Source: Plantimonas leprariae
GTDB lineage: Bacteria > Pseudomonadota > Alphaproteobacteria > Rhizobiales > Rhizobiaceae
NCBI RefSeq assembly: GCF_008802405.1
Contig: NZ_VZDO01000002.1
Coordinates: 62,001-126,000 of the forward strand
Direction: 5' to 3'
Length of the DNA stretch: 64,000 nucleotides
This document shows positions 25,454 to 35,853 of this stretch, piece after piece (the first letter of the stretch is position 1; the number at the start of each line of letters is the position of its first letter). A model generated the notes under the pieces. That model searched no databases and had not been told where the DNA came from. It was given only the letters and a program-made list of their open reading frames with translations. The position numbers and the translations under genes are program-made.

Positions 25454-25873
25454 TCAGCGCAAGCGCGACCAGAGCGGCGGCGTCGCGAGCTCCAGCACAT
25501 GCTCGTCGGGATCGCGGAAGTAGAGGCTTCGACCGCCTTTCGGCCATGCGACCTCGCTCTCGATCCCAACACCCTTCGCTTCGAGATGCGCTCGCCAACC
25601 GGCGATGTCGTCTCCATCCACCAGGAACGCCATATGCGTCGGCCCCGACCCGTCATGCGGCGGGATGGAGCCGCCGGGGGTTTCGACCGGCGCCAAGGTA
25701 CCACCCTGAAGGAATAGGATCAGCACCTGTTCCGGCCGCACCTCGTAGACCGAAATCCGATCGCCGTCCGCATGGATGTGTTCGAGACCGATGACGTCGG
25801 CGTAGAAGGCGTGCGCCCGCGCCATGTCGGCGACATAGAGGCAGGTTTCCAGAATGCCGGAAACGCGCGGCAT
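25454..25873 (-). CDS. VOC-family (glyoxalase/bleomycin resistance-like) protein
   Basis: A 139-residue protein with two beta-alpha-beta-beta-beta modules of the vicinal oxygen chelate fold. LETCLYVADMARAHAFYADV opens the first module and THMAFLVDGDDIAGWRAHLE the second; SLYFRDPDEHVLELAT supplies the C-terminal metal ligand glutamate. Candidate metal ligands are H76-equivalent THMAF histidine and the final glutamate. It lies 6 nt after sufT and is followed by sufA, so it is embedded in the suf operon. Substrate unknown; fosfomycin resistance, glyoxalase and dioxygenase members share this fold. Confidence 0.88.
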   Translation of the reverse strand: MPRVSGILETCLYVADMARAHAFYADVIGLEHIHADGDRISVYEVRPEQVLILFLQGGTLAPVETPGGSIPPHDGSGPTHMAFLVDGDDIAGWRAHLEAKGVGIESEVAWPKGGRSLYFRDPDEHVLELATPPLWSRLR

Positions 25874-25879
25874 CAGAAG

Positions 25880-26305
25880 TCAGAACCAGCCGACGGCGAC
25901 CTGCGCCTCTTCGCTCATCCGGTCCGGCGTCCACGGCGGATCGAACACGAGATCGACGCTGGCATGGCTGACGCCCTGCACGGAGAGAAGCGCGTTCTCC
26001 ACCCAGCCCGGCATCTCGCCGGCGACCGGACAGCCCGGCGCGGTGAGCGTCATCTCGATATGGACGCTGCGGTCGTCCTCGATGTCGATCTTGTAGATCA
26101 GTCCGAGCTCGTAGATATCGGCCGGGATTTCCGGGTCGTAGACGGTCTTCAGCGCCGCGACGATGTCGTCGGTCAGCCGCTGCAGCTCGTCCGCCGGGAT
26201 CGAGGAGGCTTTGGTGCCGCCCTGCGCCATCGCGACGTTCGCCGCCGCGGTGTCGTCCGCAGCCGCCGGCTCCGCAACGAGCCTCGTATCGACGTCTTCG
26301 GTCAT
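25880..26305 (-). CDS. sufT: SUF system Fe-S assembly protein SufT (DUF59)
   Basis: A 141-residue MIP18/DUF59 protein. After a 35-residue acidic, Ala-rich N terminus, the domain has LKTVYDPEIPADIYELGLIY and LTAPGCPVAGEMPGWVENAL with the conserved cysteine. SufT helps Fe-S maturation under high demand. The ATG at 26305 gives the family start; codons upstream to 26362 are open but lie in the spacer to sufS and in its end. sufS stops 10 nt before it. Confidence 0.93.
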   Translation of the reverse strand: MTEDVDTRLVAEPAAADDTAAANVAMAQGGTKASSIPADELQRLTDDIVAALKTVYDPEIPADIYELGLIYKIDIEDDRSVHIEMTLTAPGCPVAGEMPGWVENALLSVQGVSHASVDLVFDPPWTPDRMSEEAQVAVGWF

Positions 26306-26315
26306 CGCACTTCCT

Positions 26316-27566
26316 TCAGGCGAAGAAACGCCTCGCCTTCTCCAACGCGTCGGCGAGCGCATCGATCTCGCCGGTCGTATTATACATACCGAACGATGCG
26401 CGACAGGTGGACGTTGCGCCGAAGCGCTTCAAGAGCGGCTGCGCGCAGTGCGTTCCCGCCCGGATCGCGACGCCCTCGCGGTCGATCACCATCGCCACGT
26501 CGTGCGCATGAATACCTTCGAGATCGAAGGAAACGATCGCGCCCTTCCCCGGCGCCTCGCCGTAGATGCGCAGCGAGTTGATCGCCTTGAGGCGCTCGTG
26601 CGCGTAGTCGCGCAAGCCTTCCTCGTGGCGGAGGATCGCCTCGCGCCCGACGCCTTGCATGTAGCGCAGCGCCGCGCCGAGCCCGATCGCCTGCACGATC
26701 TGCGGTGTGCCTGCCTCGAAGCGGTGCGGCGGCGGGCTGTAGGTGATCGCGTCTTCGCCGACCTCGATGATCATCTCGCCGCCGCCGTTGAACGGGCGCA
26801 TGCGTTCCAGCATCTCGCGGCGGCCGTAGAGCACGCCGATGCCGGTCGGACCGTAGAGCTTGTGGCCGGTGACGACGTAGAAGTCGACGCCGACGTCCTG
26901 CACGTCGACCGGCAGGTGCACTGCGCCCTGGCTGCCGTCGACGAGGATCGGGATGCCGCGAGCCCGCGCCAGCGCCGCGACCTCTTTCACCGGCGTCACC
27001 GTGCCGAGCACGTTCGACATGTGGGTAATCGCGATCATCTTCGTGCGCGGCGTGATCGCGCGCTCGAAGGCTTCGAGCGGGATCGAGCCGTCGTCCTCGA
27101 CCGGCACGAAGACCAGCTTCGCGCCATTGCGCTCGCGGACGAAGTGCCAGGGCACGATGTTGGAATGGTGCTCGGCCTGCGTCAGGACGATCTCGTCGCC
27201 CTCGCCGAGTTCGGCCAACCCGTAGGAGTAGGCGACGAGGTTGATCGACTCAGTCGCCGAGGAGGTGAAGACGATCTCCTCGGCGCTCGGTGCGTTCAGG
27301 AAGTCGCGCACGGTCTCGCGCGCCGCCTCGTAGGCTTCGGTCGCCTTGTTCGAGAGGTAGTGCAGCCCGCGATGCACGTTGGCGTAGCCGGCGGCGTAGG
27401 TCTCTTGGATCGCGTCCAGCACGGCCTGCGGCTTCTGCGCCGACGCGCCGTTGTCGAGATAGACGAGCGGCTTGCCGTAGACATGCATCGACAGGATCGG
27501 GAAATCGCGGCGCACGGCCTCGACGTCGTAGGTCCCGGCTTCGCGGATCGGCGTCTGGATGGTCAT
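26316..27566 (-). CDS. sufS: Cysteine desulfurase SufS
   Basis: A 416-residue type II, PLP-dependent cysteine desulfurase that supplies persulfide sulfur for cluster assembly. The PLP lysine is K236 in VVTGHKLYGPTG and the active-site cysteine is C374 in RAGTHCAQPLLKRFG, in the short ordered loop of group II enzymes. It follows sufD with 39 nt between. No sufE or sufU appears in the operon, so the sulfur acceptor may be encoded elsewhere. Confidence 0.97.
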   Translation of the reverse strand: MTIQTPIREAGTYDVEAVRRDFPILSMHVYGKPLVYLDNGASAQKPQAVLDAIQETYAAGYANVHRGLHYLSNKATEAYEAARETVRDFLNAPSAEEIVFTSSATESINLVAYSYGLAELGEGDEIVLTQAEHHSNIVPWHFVRERNGAKLVFVPVEDDGSIPLEAFERAITPRTKMIAITHMSNVLGTVTPVKEVAALARARGIPILVDGSQGAVHLPVDVQDVGVDFYVVTGHKLYGPTGIGVLYGRREMLERMRPFNGGGEMIIEVGEDAITYSPPPHRFEAGTPQIVQAIGLGAALRYMQGVGREAILRHEEGLRDYAHERLKAINSLRIYGEAPGKGAIVSFDLEGIHAHDVAMVIDREGVAIRAGTHCAQPLLKRFGATSTCRASFGMYNTTGEIDALADALEKARRFFA

Positions 27567-27605
27567 TGGCAGTCTCCCTTCGGCGCGGACGATGATCGCC
27601 GCGCC

Positions 27606-28844
27606 TCAGCGGTCCCGTTCGAGCCAGGCGTCGATGCGGGCTTCCAGCGCCGCGACGATGGCTTCGTCTTCGAGTTCCTCGACGACCTCGTCGACGAAGG
27701 CCCGGACCAGCAGCGCACGCGCCTGCGCCTTCGGGATGCCGCGGGACATCAGGTAGAACAGGTGGTTGCCGTCGATCTCGCTGACCGTCGCGCCGTGGCC
27801 GCACAGAACATCGTCGGCGAAGATCTCGAGTTCGGGCTTCGCCGAGAAGTCGCCGTCGTCGGAGAGGAGCAGCGTGTTGCATGCGAGCTTGGCGTCGGTC
27901 TTCTGCGCGCCCTTCGCAACACGAATCATGCCTTGGAACACGCCGTGGCCGCCGAGCACGACGTTACGGAAAACCTCCGTCGCGGTCGTGTGCGGGGCGA
28001 CGTGATTCAGCGTCGTGGTGACGTCGATGTGCTGCCCGTCCTCGATGAGGTTGACGCCGCGGATCGTGATCTCCGCCCCCTCGCCTTCCGTCACCGTATG
28101 CACTTCCTGCCGCACCAGCGCGCCACCGGTGTTCAGTACGAACATGCGGAACTTCGCGTCCTTGCCGAGCGAGACGTTGAGTTGGCCGAGATGCGTCTCG
28201 CCAGCGCCGCGCGCCTGATCGACAATCCACAGCACCTCGGCACCGTCGCCGAGAACGAGGTTCGAGACGACGGCGGACAGGGCCTGCGCACTGCCCGTCC
28301 CGAGACGCTCCACGATCGTCGCGCTCGCGCCGGCCTCAATCTTGCAAATGACGAACGACCGCTCGCCATGCTCCGTCGTCGCCGAGCGGAGTTCGACCGG
28401 CCGTTCCAAGGCCGTGCCGGCTTCGACCACGATGCGAGCCGCCGGAGCGCCGAAGGCGGCGGCCAGCAGACGCACCGTGTCCACCTCGCGGTCGAGATGG
28501 TTCACCGGCCGGCGCCAATCGGGCGCTTCGCTCGACTTCTCGACGCGCAGGCCCGCGACGCCGGGATTCGACGCCTGCGAGAGTTCGACGACGATGCTGT
28601 TCGGCAGGAGCGGCGTCAGCAGGTCATCGACCTGGATATTCGCGCCGCCGCGCGGCTCACGGCCGGCGAGCGCACGCAGGTCGGTATAGTGCCACGCCTC
28701 CACGCGACGGTGCGGCAGGCCCTCGCGGCGCAGGACGGCGATGGCGTTCCGTCGCGCATCATCCGCATCGCGAAGACCGATTTCCGCCGCGGCGACCACG
28801 GCATCCTCGGCGGGCGTCGCGCGGCGCAGGGGAACGACGCTCAT
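27606..28844 (-). CDS. sufD: Fe-S cluster assembly protein SufD
   Basis: A 412-residue scaffold subunit of the SufBC2D complex. The C-terminal beta-helix has VLGGHGVFQGMIRVAKGAQK, then the conserved FADDVLCGHGATVSEIDGNH and FYLMSRGIPKAQARALLV. The frame is open to 30197, but those codons run through sufC; the ATG at 28844 overlaps the sufC stop (TGATG) and is the true start. Coupling with sufC suits the stoichiometric complex. Confidence 0.96.
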   Translation of the reverse strand: MSVVPLRRATPAEDAVVAAAEIGLRDADDARRNAIAVLRREGLPHRRVEAWHYTDLRALAGREPRGGANIQVDDLLTPLLPNSIVVELSQASNPGVAGLRVEKSSEAPDWRRPVNHLDREVDTVRLLAAAFGAPAARIVVEAGTALERPVELRSATTEHGERSFVICKIEAGASATIVERLGTGSAQALSAVVSNLVLGDGAEVLWIVDQARGAGETHLGQLNVSLGKDAKFRMFVLNTGGALVRQEVHTVTEGEGAEITIRGVNLIEDGQHIDVTTTLNHVAPHTTATEVFRNVVLGGHGVFQGMIRVAKGAQKTDAKLACNTLLLSDDGDFSAKPELEIFADDVLCGHGATVSEIDGNHLFYLMSRGIPKAQARALLVRAFVDEVVEELEDEAIVAALEARIDAWLERDR

Positions 28845-29599
28845 CAGGCGGCCTCGCCGATGACCTGGGCGTAGCCCTCGCTCTCCAGATGGAGGGCGAG
28901 TTCCTTGCCGCCGGAGCGGATGATCCGGCCCTTGTAGAGCACGTGCACGCTGTCCGGCACGATGTGCTCCAGAAGCCGCTGGTAGTGAGTGATGACGAGA
29001 AAGGCGCGATCCGGCGAGCGGAGCGCGTTGACGCCTTCCGAAACGATTCGGAGCGCGTCGATGTCGAGGCCGGAATCCGTCTCGTCCATCACGCAGAGCT
29101 TCGGCTCCAGCAGCGCCATCTGCAGGATTTCGGCGCGTTTCTTCTCGCCGCCGGAGAAGCCGACGTTCAGCGGCCGCTTCAGCATGGCGGCATCGATCTT
29201 GAGGTTCGCCGCGCTGTCCTTCACCCGGCGCATGAAGTCCGGCGTCGTCAACTCGCTCTCGCCGCGAGCCTTCCGCTGAGAGTTCAGCGCCGCCTTCAGG
29301 AACGTCATCGTCGCGACGCCCGGAATCTCCAGCGGATACTGGAAGGCGAGGAACAAGCCGGCGGCGGCGCGCTCGGCCGGGTCCATCTCGAGGATCGACT
29401 CGCCGTTGTAGAGAATGTCGCCCTCCGTCACCTCGTAGTCCTCGCGGCCGGCGAGGATGTACGACAGCGTCGACTTGCCCGACCCGTTCGGCCCCATGAT
29501 CGCCGCAACCTCCCCGGTTTTCACCGTCAGGTCGACGCCGCGCAGGATTTCGGTGCCGGTCTCGGCGACGCGGGCGTGAAGGTTCTTGATTTCCAGCAT
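28844..29599 (-). CDS. sufC: Fe-S cluster assembly ATPase SufC
   Basis: A 251-residue soluble ABC-type ATPase. Walker A is GPNGSGKST (36-44), the signature FSGGEKKRAEILQMALL lies near residue 150, and Walker B reads LCVMDETDSGLD, in which the usual catalytic glutamate follows the aspartate. SufC drives conformational change of SufB and SufD. It sits 54 nt after sufB and overlaps sufD by one base. Confidence 0.97.
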   Translation of the reverse strand: MLEIKNLHARVAETGTEILRGVDLTVKTGEVAAIMGPNGSGKSTLSYILAGREDYEVTEGDILYNGESILEMDPAERAAAGLFLAFQYPLEIPGVATMTFLKAALNSQRKARGESELTTPDFMRRVKDSAANLKIDAAMLKRPLNVGFSGGEKKRAEILQMALLEPKLCVMDETDSGLDIDALRIVSEGVNALRSPDRAFLVITHYQRLLEHIVPDSVHVLYKGRIIRSGGKELALHLESEGYAQVIGEAA

Positions 29600-29653
29600 T
29601 GATTCGATTGTTCCGAGGTGATCGACGGGGCCTGCCGGCCCGTAGTGAAAATG

Positions 29654-31192
<1,539 letters not shown>

Positions 31193-31282
31193 GTCGTCAC
31201 TCCATACGCGCCGAACGATCTGCCCGGCGGTCGGTTCGCTGTCACGCTGTCGGCTGTGCCTCAAGCGTCATATGGTGTTGGA

Positions 31283-31301
31283 GAGTCAAGTTTTAAGACT
31301 C
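31283..31301 (-). promoter_or_regulatory. Palindrome before sufB, possibly an Fe-S or iron-responsive operator
   Basis: GAGTC (31283-31287), an AT-rich 9-nt centre and GACTC (31297-31301) form a near-palindrome in the 134-nt gap between the desulfurase gene and sufB. On the minus strand it includes TTGACT, a good -35 hexamer. Rrf2-type regulators such as IscR or RirA bind AT-rich palindromes of similar layout in alphaproteobacteria. Both arms are also GANTC, the CcrM methylation site, so the meaning is uncertain. Confidence 0.4.
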
Positions 31302-31326
31302 GCCTCCCCCGGATCATGGTGCCGCA

Positions 31327-32517
31327 TCACGCGGCGCGGCGGGCCCGCATGCTCTCCTGCGCGCGGCGGACGATCTTCGCGAAAGACGCCGAGAAGGCAT
31401 CCGCATCGACCTCCGTCGTGTCGGTCCCGAGGCTCACCCGCACGAGCCCCATCGCCGGGTCGACCGCGAGACCGCCCGCCGCCATCGCTGCCAGCACATG
31501 GTTCGTGCCGACCTTGCCCGACGCGCAGGCCGAACCGGCCGACACCGCGAAACCTTCGAGATCGAGCGCGATCTGCGCGGTTTCGGCCTTCACGCCCGGG
31601 GCGACGATGGCCAAGGTATTGTCGAGCCGCGCGGCGACCTCTCCGACGACCGTGAAGTTGCACTCTTCCGCCCGTAGGCGCTCCACGATCCGCTCGCGCA
31701 AGGCCCGGAAATACGAGCCGCCGGACGAGGCTCGCTCTGCGGCGATTCTTGCGGCCGCGCCGAAACTCACGATCGAGGGCACGGCTTCGGTGCCGGATCG
31801 CATGCCGTGCTCCTGCCCGCCACCGGGAAGCAGCCGGAACGGCCGCAGCGATTCCCTGCCGAGAACGAGCGCGCCGACACCCTTCGCCGCGCCGATCTTG
31901 TGGCCGGAAAGGACCAGCGCATCCGCGCCAAGTTCGCCGATGGCGAGGGGCATGCGCCCCGCCGCCTGTACCGCATCGAGAACCAGAATGACGTCCCGAC
32001 CGGCGAACGCGGTTCGGACTTCGTCCAACGGCTGCACTACGCCGGTTTCGCCGTTCGCAAGGCCTAGCGCGAGCATGCCTGTCCGGCCGCCGAGACCGGC
32101 CAGCCACTGCTCCAAGGCTCGCATATCGACGATGCCGCTCGCATCCACCGCCAAGCGGGTGACCGCTTCGGGCGGAAACTGCCCGCCCTCGCGCGTCGCG
32201 GGATGGTCGGCGTCGCAGACGGCAAGCGCCTCGACCGCGATCTCCCGGCCGTCGCGCACCCAGCGCGGGGTCAGGCAGGTGACGGCGGCTTCGGTGGCGC
32301 TGCCGGTGAAGACCACGTCCTCGGGCGAAGCGCCGACGAGTCGTGCGACATCGCGGCGCGCCGCCTCCACCGCGGCACGGGCGCGCCGCCCCTCGTCATG
32401 CACGGAAGACGGATTGCCGTAGAGTTCCAGCGAATCGACCAACGCCGCTCGCGCCTCCGCCAAGAGCGGATGCGTCGCGTTGTAATCCAGATAAACGCGC
32501 CGTCGGCTCGAGAACAT
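31327..32517 (-). CDS. Cysteine desulfurase, NifS/IscS-like (first gene of the suf operon)
   Basis: A 396-residue group I aminotransferase-fold enzyme. It begins VYLDYNATHPLL, has the PLP lysine K207 in LVLSGHKIGAAKG, and the mobile-loop cysteine C331 in VSAGSACASGKVG, as in IscS and NifS. It heads the suf operon ahead of sufB, a position occupied in rhizobia by the gene often called sufS2. Two desulfurases of different groups in one operon suggests different sulfur acceptors or conditions. The upstream gap contains an Irr-type box. Confidence 0.94.
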   Translation of the reverse strand: MFSSRRRVYLDYNATHPLLAEARAALVDSLELYGNPSSVHDEGRRARAAVEAARRDVARLVGASPEDVVFTGSATEAAVTCLTPRWVRDGREIAVEALAVCDADHPATREGGQFPPEAVTRLAVDASGIVDMRALEQWLAGLGGRTGMLALGLANGETGVVQPLDEVRTAFAGRDVILVLDAVQAAGRMPLAIGELGADALVLSGHKIGAAKGVGALVLGRESLRPFRLLPGGGQEHGMRSGTEAVPSIVSFGAAARIAAERASSGGSYFRALRERIVERLRAEECNFTVVGEVAARLDNTLAIVAPGVKAETAQIALDLEGFAVSAGSACASGKVGTNHVLAAMAAGGLAVDPAMGLVRVSLGTDTTEVDADAFSASFAKIVRRAQESMRARRAA

Positions 32518-32581
32518 CGGACGCCCGCTATTCCTTCCTCATGCGCGATGCGCAAAATTCTTGAACTGTCGCTGTCCGCTG

Positions 32582-32614
32582 AACTACATAGCGCCACGTG
32601 TGGGCGCCGTAGTT
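32582..32614. repeat. Interrupted inverted repeat next to the Irr-type box
   Basis: AACTAC (32582-32587) and GCGCC (32591-32595) pair with GGCGC (32603-32607) and GTAGTT (32609-32614), giving an 11-bp interrupted stem around ACGTGTG. It touches the iron control element at 32613. It could be an operator or a leader hairpin. Confidence 0.45.
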
Positions 32615-32629
32615 TAAAATCATTCTAAA
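32613..32629. promoter_or_regulatory. Irr-type iron control element (ICE box) before the suf operon
   Basis: TTTAAAATCATTCTAAA matches the rhizobial ICE consensus TTTAGAA-N3-TTCTAAA at all but one position. It lies 95 nt upstream of the suf operon's first gene and 72 nt before the divergent hydrolase gene. In rhizobia and Agrobacterium Irr represses Fe-S genes, including suf, in low iron; binding here is inferred from the match and context. Confidence 0.7.
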
Positions 32630-32701
32630 CGAAATCTACGAAGCCGCTCCGTCCCCGTCAAGGCGCGGCCGCCCGTTTCCGCAGGTTCAGTAGGATCGCA
32701 T

Positions 32702-33376
32702 ATGCCCGAGGTCATTTTCAACGGTCCCGCCGGCCGTCTTGAAGGACGCTATCAGCCAGGCAAGGAAAAGAATGCCCCGATCGCGATGGTGCTGCATCCG
32801 CATCCCCGCTTCGGCGGCACGATGAACAACCAGATCGTCTACCAGCTCTTCTACATGTTCGTGGAGCGCGGCTTCACGACGCTGCGCTTCAACTTCCGCG
32901 GCATCGGGCGCAGCCAGGGCGAGTTCGACCACGGCGCCGGCGAGCTTTCGGATGCGGCCGCGGCGCTCGACTGGGTACAGAGCCTTCATCCGGATTCGAA
33001 GCATTGCTGGGTCGCGGGCTATTCCTTCGGATCGTGGATCGGCATGCAGCTCCTGATGCGCCGACCGGAGATCGAAGGCTTCATGTCGATCTCGCCGCAG
33101 CCGAACTCCTACGACTTCTCGTTCCTCGCGCCCTGCCCGTCTTCGGGCCTGATCATCCACGGCGACAAGGACCGCGTCGCGCCGCCGAAGGACGTGCAGA
33201 CGCTGGTCGACAAGCTGAAGACGCAGAAGGGCATCCTGATCACGCAGAAGACGATCGAGGGTGCCAACCACTTCTACGCCGAACATTCCGAGATCCTGAT
33301 GGCGGAATGCGCCGACTATCTCGATCGCCGCTTGGCCGGCGAGCTCGTCGACGTCAGGCCTAAGCGGCTGAAGTAG
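32702..33376 (+). CDS. Cytoplasmic alpha/beta hydrolase
   Basis: A 224-residue small alpha/beta hydrolase without a signal peptide. Motifs are [34 protein letters not shown], the nucleophile GYSFGSW (Ser near residue 108), the acid GDKDRVAPP and the histidine GANHFY. This matches a widespread proteobacterial group of unknown substrate (related to YfbB/COG2945-type proteins). It diverges from the suf operon across the Irr-type box, which could also influence it. Its end overlaps anmK by 17 nt on the other strand. Confidence 0.88.
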   Translation: MPEVIFNGPAGRLEGRYQPGKEKNAPIAMVLHPHPRFGGTMNNQIVYQLFYMFVERGFTTLRFNFRGIGRSQGEFDHGAGELSDAAAALDWVQSLHPDSKHCWVAGYSFGSWIGMQLLMRRPEIEGFMSISPQPNSYDFSFLAPCPSSGLIIHGDKDRVAPPKDVQTLVDKLKTQKGILITQKTIEGANHFYAEHSEILMAECADYLDRRLAGELVDVRPKRLK

Positions 33377-34520
33377 CAGCCTTCGCGAGAATGCCGCCGG
33401 CTGTCGGCACACGGCAGCCGGTGGTCGTCGGCCAGGTCAGCGGCAGGCCTCGCAGCGAGCGGACTGCCAGATAGGCCCAGGCCTCGGCTTCAAGGGAATC
33501 GCCGTCCAGCGCGGCTTCCTCGGCGGCGACGACCTTCGCACCGCGCTTCGCCGCGCCGCGTCGCAGGTCGGCCATGATGGCGGGATGCTTGCGACCGCCG
33601 CCGCCGACAATCCAGAGCTTCGGCGTCTCCGGCAAGTGGTCGGCGGCCCTCAGGATCGCCTCCGCCGCGACGAAACAGAGCGTCCGCGCCACGTCCTCCA
33701 GCGAGCCAGCCCCGGGTGGCGGCACCGTGAAGTCGAATCGGTCGAGCGATTTCGGCGCGGGCTTGGTGAAGAAGTCGGCCGACAGGTAGCGATCGGCCAA
33801 GGCATCCACGATTCCGCCTTCGGCCGCGACTGCGCCATTCTGGTCGAAGGGGATGCCGGCCTCGCGAGCGACCCACTGGTCGATCAACGCGTTGCCGGGC
33901 CCGGTGTCGAAGGCCATTGGCTCGCTTGTTCCGTCGACATAGGTGATGTTCGAAATCCCGCCGATGTTGACGAACACCACCGGCGAGGCGCGAAGCTCGT
34001 CCGGCAGGCTCTTCGCCAAGGCGGCGTGATAGGCAGGTATCAACGGCGCGCCCTGCCCGCCTGCCTCCATGTCGGCGGCGCGCATGTCGTAGACCACGTC
34101 GATGCCGATAACCTCGGCGAGGCGATGGCCGTCGCCGAGTTGAACGGTCAAAGCCTGCTCCGGGCGGTGCAGCACGGTCTGGCCGTGGAAGCCGACGACG
34201 CCGACTGTGGCCGGCTCGATGCCGCGCACCGTCAGGAAGCGGCGAACGGCCTCGGTATGCCGGTCGGTCAGTTCGCGCTCCAGTTCGGCAAGATCGCCGG
34301 GCCGCTCGTCGGGCCGGGCGATCGCCTTCGCCGTTTCCAGCCCCTTCGCCAGCCGGTCGCGGAACCGCGCCTCGTAGGCAAAGCCTTCAGCAGCGATCCG
34401 GCACACGTGGTCGCCGCCGTCCGTTTCGACGAGCGCAACATCGATGCCGTCCATGGACGTGCCGCTCATCAGGCCGAGCGCGAGAATCGGTCCCGCATCG
34501 CCCATCGCCAACCCTTTCAT
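33360..34520 (-). CDS. anmK: Anhydro-N-acetylmuramic acid kinase
   Basis: A 386-residue ASKHA-fold kinase that converts 1,6-anhydro-MurNAc to MurNAc-6-phosphate in peptidoglycan recycling. It shows [19 protein letters not shown] at the N terminus, [13 protein letters not shown], and [11 protein letters not shown] with [18 protein letters not shown] lies 5 nt before the ATG at 34520; an ATG five codons later is an alternative. It is divergent from tyrS with only 76 nt between, a typical neighbourhood in alphaproteobacteria. Confidence 0.96.
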   Translation of the reverse strand: MKGLAMGDAGPILALGLMSGTSMDGIDVALVETDGGDHVCRIAAEGFAYEARFRDRLAKGLETAKAIARPDERPGDLAELERELTDRHTEAVRRFLTVRGIEPATVGVVGFHGQTVLHRPEQALTVQLGDGHRLAEVIGIDVVYDMRAADMEAGGQGAPLIPAYHAALAKSLPDELRASPVVFVNIGGISNITYVDGTSEPMAFDTGPGNALIDQWVAREAGIPFDQNGAVAAEGGIVDALADRYLSADFFTKPAPKSLDRFDFTVPPPGAGSLEDVARTLCFVAAEAILRAADHLPETPKLWIVGGGGRKHPAIMADLRRGAAKRGAKVVAAEEAALDGDSLEAEAWAYLAVRSLRGLPLTWPTTTGCRVPTAGGILAKAATSAA

Positions 34521-34596
34521 TTCGCCCTCAGGCTGCTAAACGCATGCCCTTGCCCGAGCCTGCGCGATAAGCGTGTCCGCATCTGGATCAGCCCGC

Positions 34597-35847
34597 ATGA
34601 CCGCCTTCAAGTCCGATTTCCTACGCGCGCTCGACGAGCGCGGCTTCATCCATCAGATTTCCGACGCGGAAGGCCTCGACGCACTGGCCGCCAATGGCCC
34701 GATCTGCGGTTATGTCGGATACGACGCCACGGCGACGTCGATCCATATCGGCAATCTCATCTCGCTCGCCATGCTCTACTGGCTGCAGGAAACCGGCCAT
34801 AAGGCGATCAGCCTGATGGGCGGCGGCACCACGATGGTGGGCGACCCGTCCTTCCGCGACGACCAGCGCAAGCTGCTGACGATCGAGCAGATCGAGACGA
34901 ACATCGCCGGCATCAAGCGCGTCTTCGGCAACATTCTCGACTACGAGGGTTCGAACCCGGCGCAGATGGTCAACAACGCCGACTGGCTACTGAAGCTGAA
35001 CTACGTCGAGTTCCTGCGAGACGTCGGCCGGCACTTCTCGGTCAACCGCATGCTGACCTTCGACTCGGTGAAGCTCAGGCTCGACCGCGAGCAGTCGCTG
35101 TCGTTCCTCGAATTCAACTACATGATCATGCAGGGCTACGACTTCACCGAGCTGAACCGGCGCTACGGCACGGTGCTGCAGATGGGCGGCTCCGACCAGT
35201 GGGGCAACATCATCAACGGCGTCGATCTCAGCCACCGGATGGGCGGGCCGCAGCTCTACGCGCTGACGACGCCGCTCCTCACCAAGTCGAGCGGCGAGAA
35301 GATGGGCAAGTCCGCTTCCGGTGCGGTCTGGCTGAACGGCGATCTCTTCAGCCCCTACGACTTCTGGCAGTATTTCCGGAATACCGAGGACGCCGATGTC
35401 GGCCGCTTCCTGAAGATCTTCACCCGGCTGCCGCTGGACGAGATCGCCAAGCTCGCGAGCCTCGGCGGCTCGGAGATCAACGAGGCGAAGAAGGTCCTTG
35501 CGACCGAGGCGACGGCGATCGTCCACGGCCGCACTGCGGCCGATGCCGCCGCCGAGACGGCGAGGCGGACCTTCGAGGAGGGCGCGCTCGGCGACGCGCT
35601 GCCGACCGTCGAGGTGCCCGCAGCCGAGTTCGAGGCCGGCATCGGCATCCTCTCGCTCTTCGTCGCGACCGGCCTTTCCGGCTCGAACGGCGAGGTACGG
35701 CGTCATATGAAAGGCGGCGCGATCCGCCTCAACGATCAGCCGGTCGAGGACGAGAAGCGCCTTGTCGGGCCGCGCGACCTCCTCGCCGACGGGGTCGTGA
35801 AGCTGTCGATCGGCCGCAAGAAGCACGCGCTGGTCCGGCCGGCCTGA
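34597..35847 (+). CDS. tyrS: Tyrosine--tRNA ligase
   Basis: A 416-residue class I tyrosyl-tRNA synthetase. The HIGH motif is HIGN at residues 50-53 ([15 protein letters not shown]), the tyrosine-binding GGSDQWGNI lies near 198, and KMGKS at 235-239 is the second signature. An S4 RNA-binding domain occupies about residues 350-416. The frame begins with a GTG at 34573, but the ATG at 34597 matches the family. It converges on the DUF3971 gene with 6 nt between stops. Confidence 0.97.
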   Translation: MTAFKSDFLRALDERGFIHQISDAEGLDALAANGPICGYVGYDATATSIHIGNLISLAMLYWLQETGHKAISLMGGGTTMVGDPSFRDDQRKLLTIEQIETNIAGIKRVFGNILDYEGSNPAQMVNNADWLLKLNYVEFLRDVGRHFSVNRMLTFDSVKLRLDREQSLSFLEFNYMIMQGYDFTELNRRYGTVLQMGGSDQWGNIINGVDLSHRMGGPQLYALTTPLLTKSSGEKMGKSASGAVWLNGDLFSPYDFWQYFRNTEDADVGRFLKIFTRLPLDEIAKLASLGGSEINEAKKVLATEATAIVHGRTAADAAAETARRTFEEGALGDALPTVEVPAAEFEAGIGILSLFVATGLSGSNGEVRRHMKGGAIRLNDQPVEDEKRLVGPRDLLADGVVKLSIGRKKHALVRPA

Positions 35848-35853
35848 CCCCGC

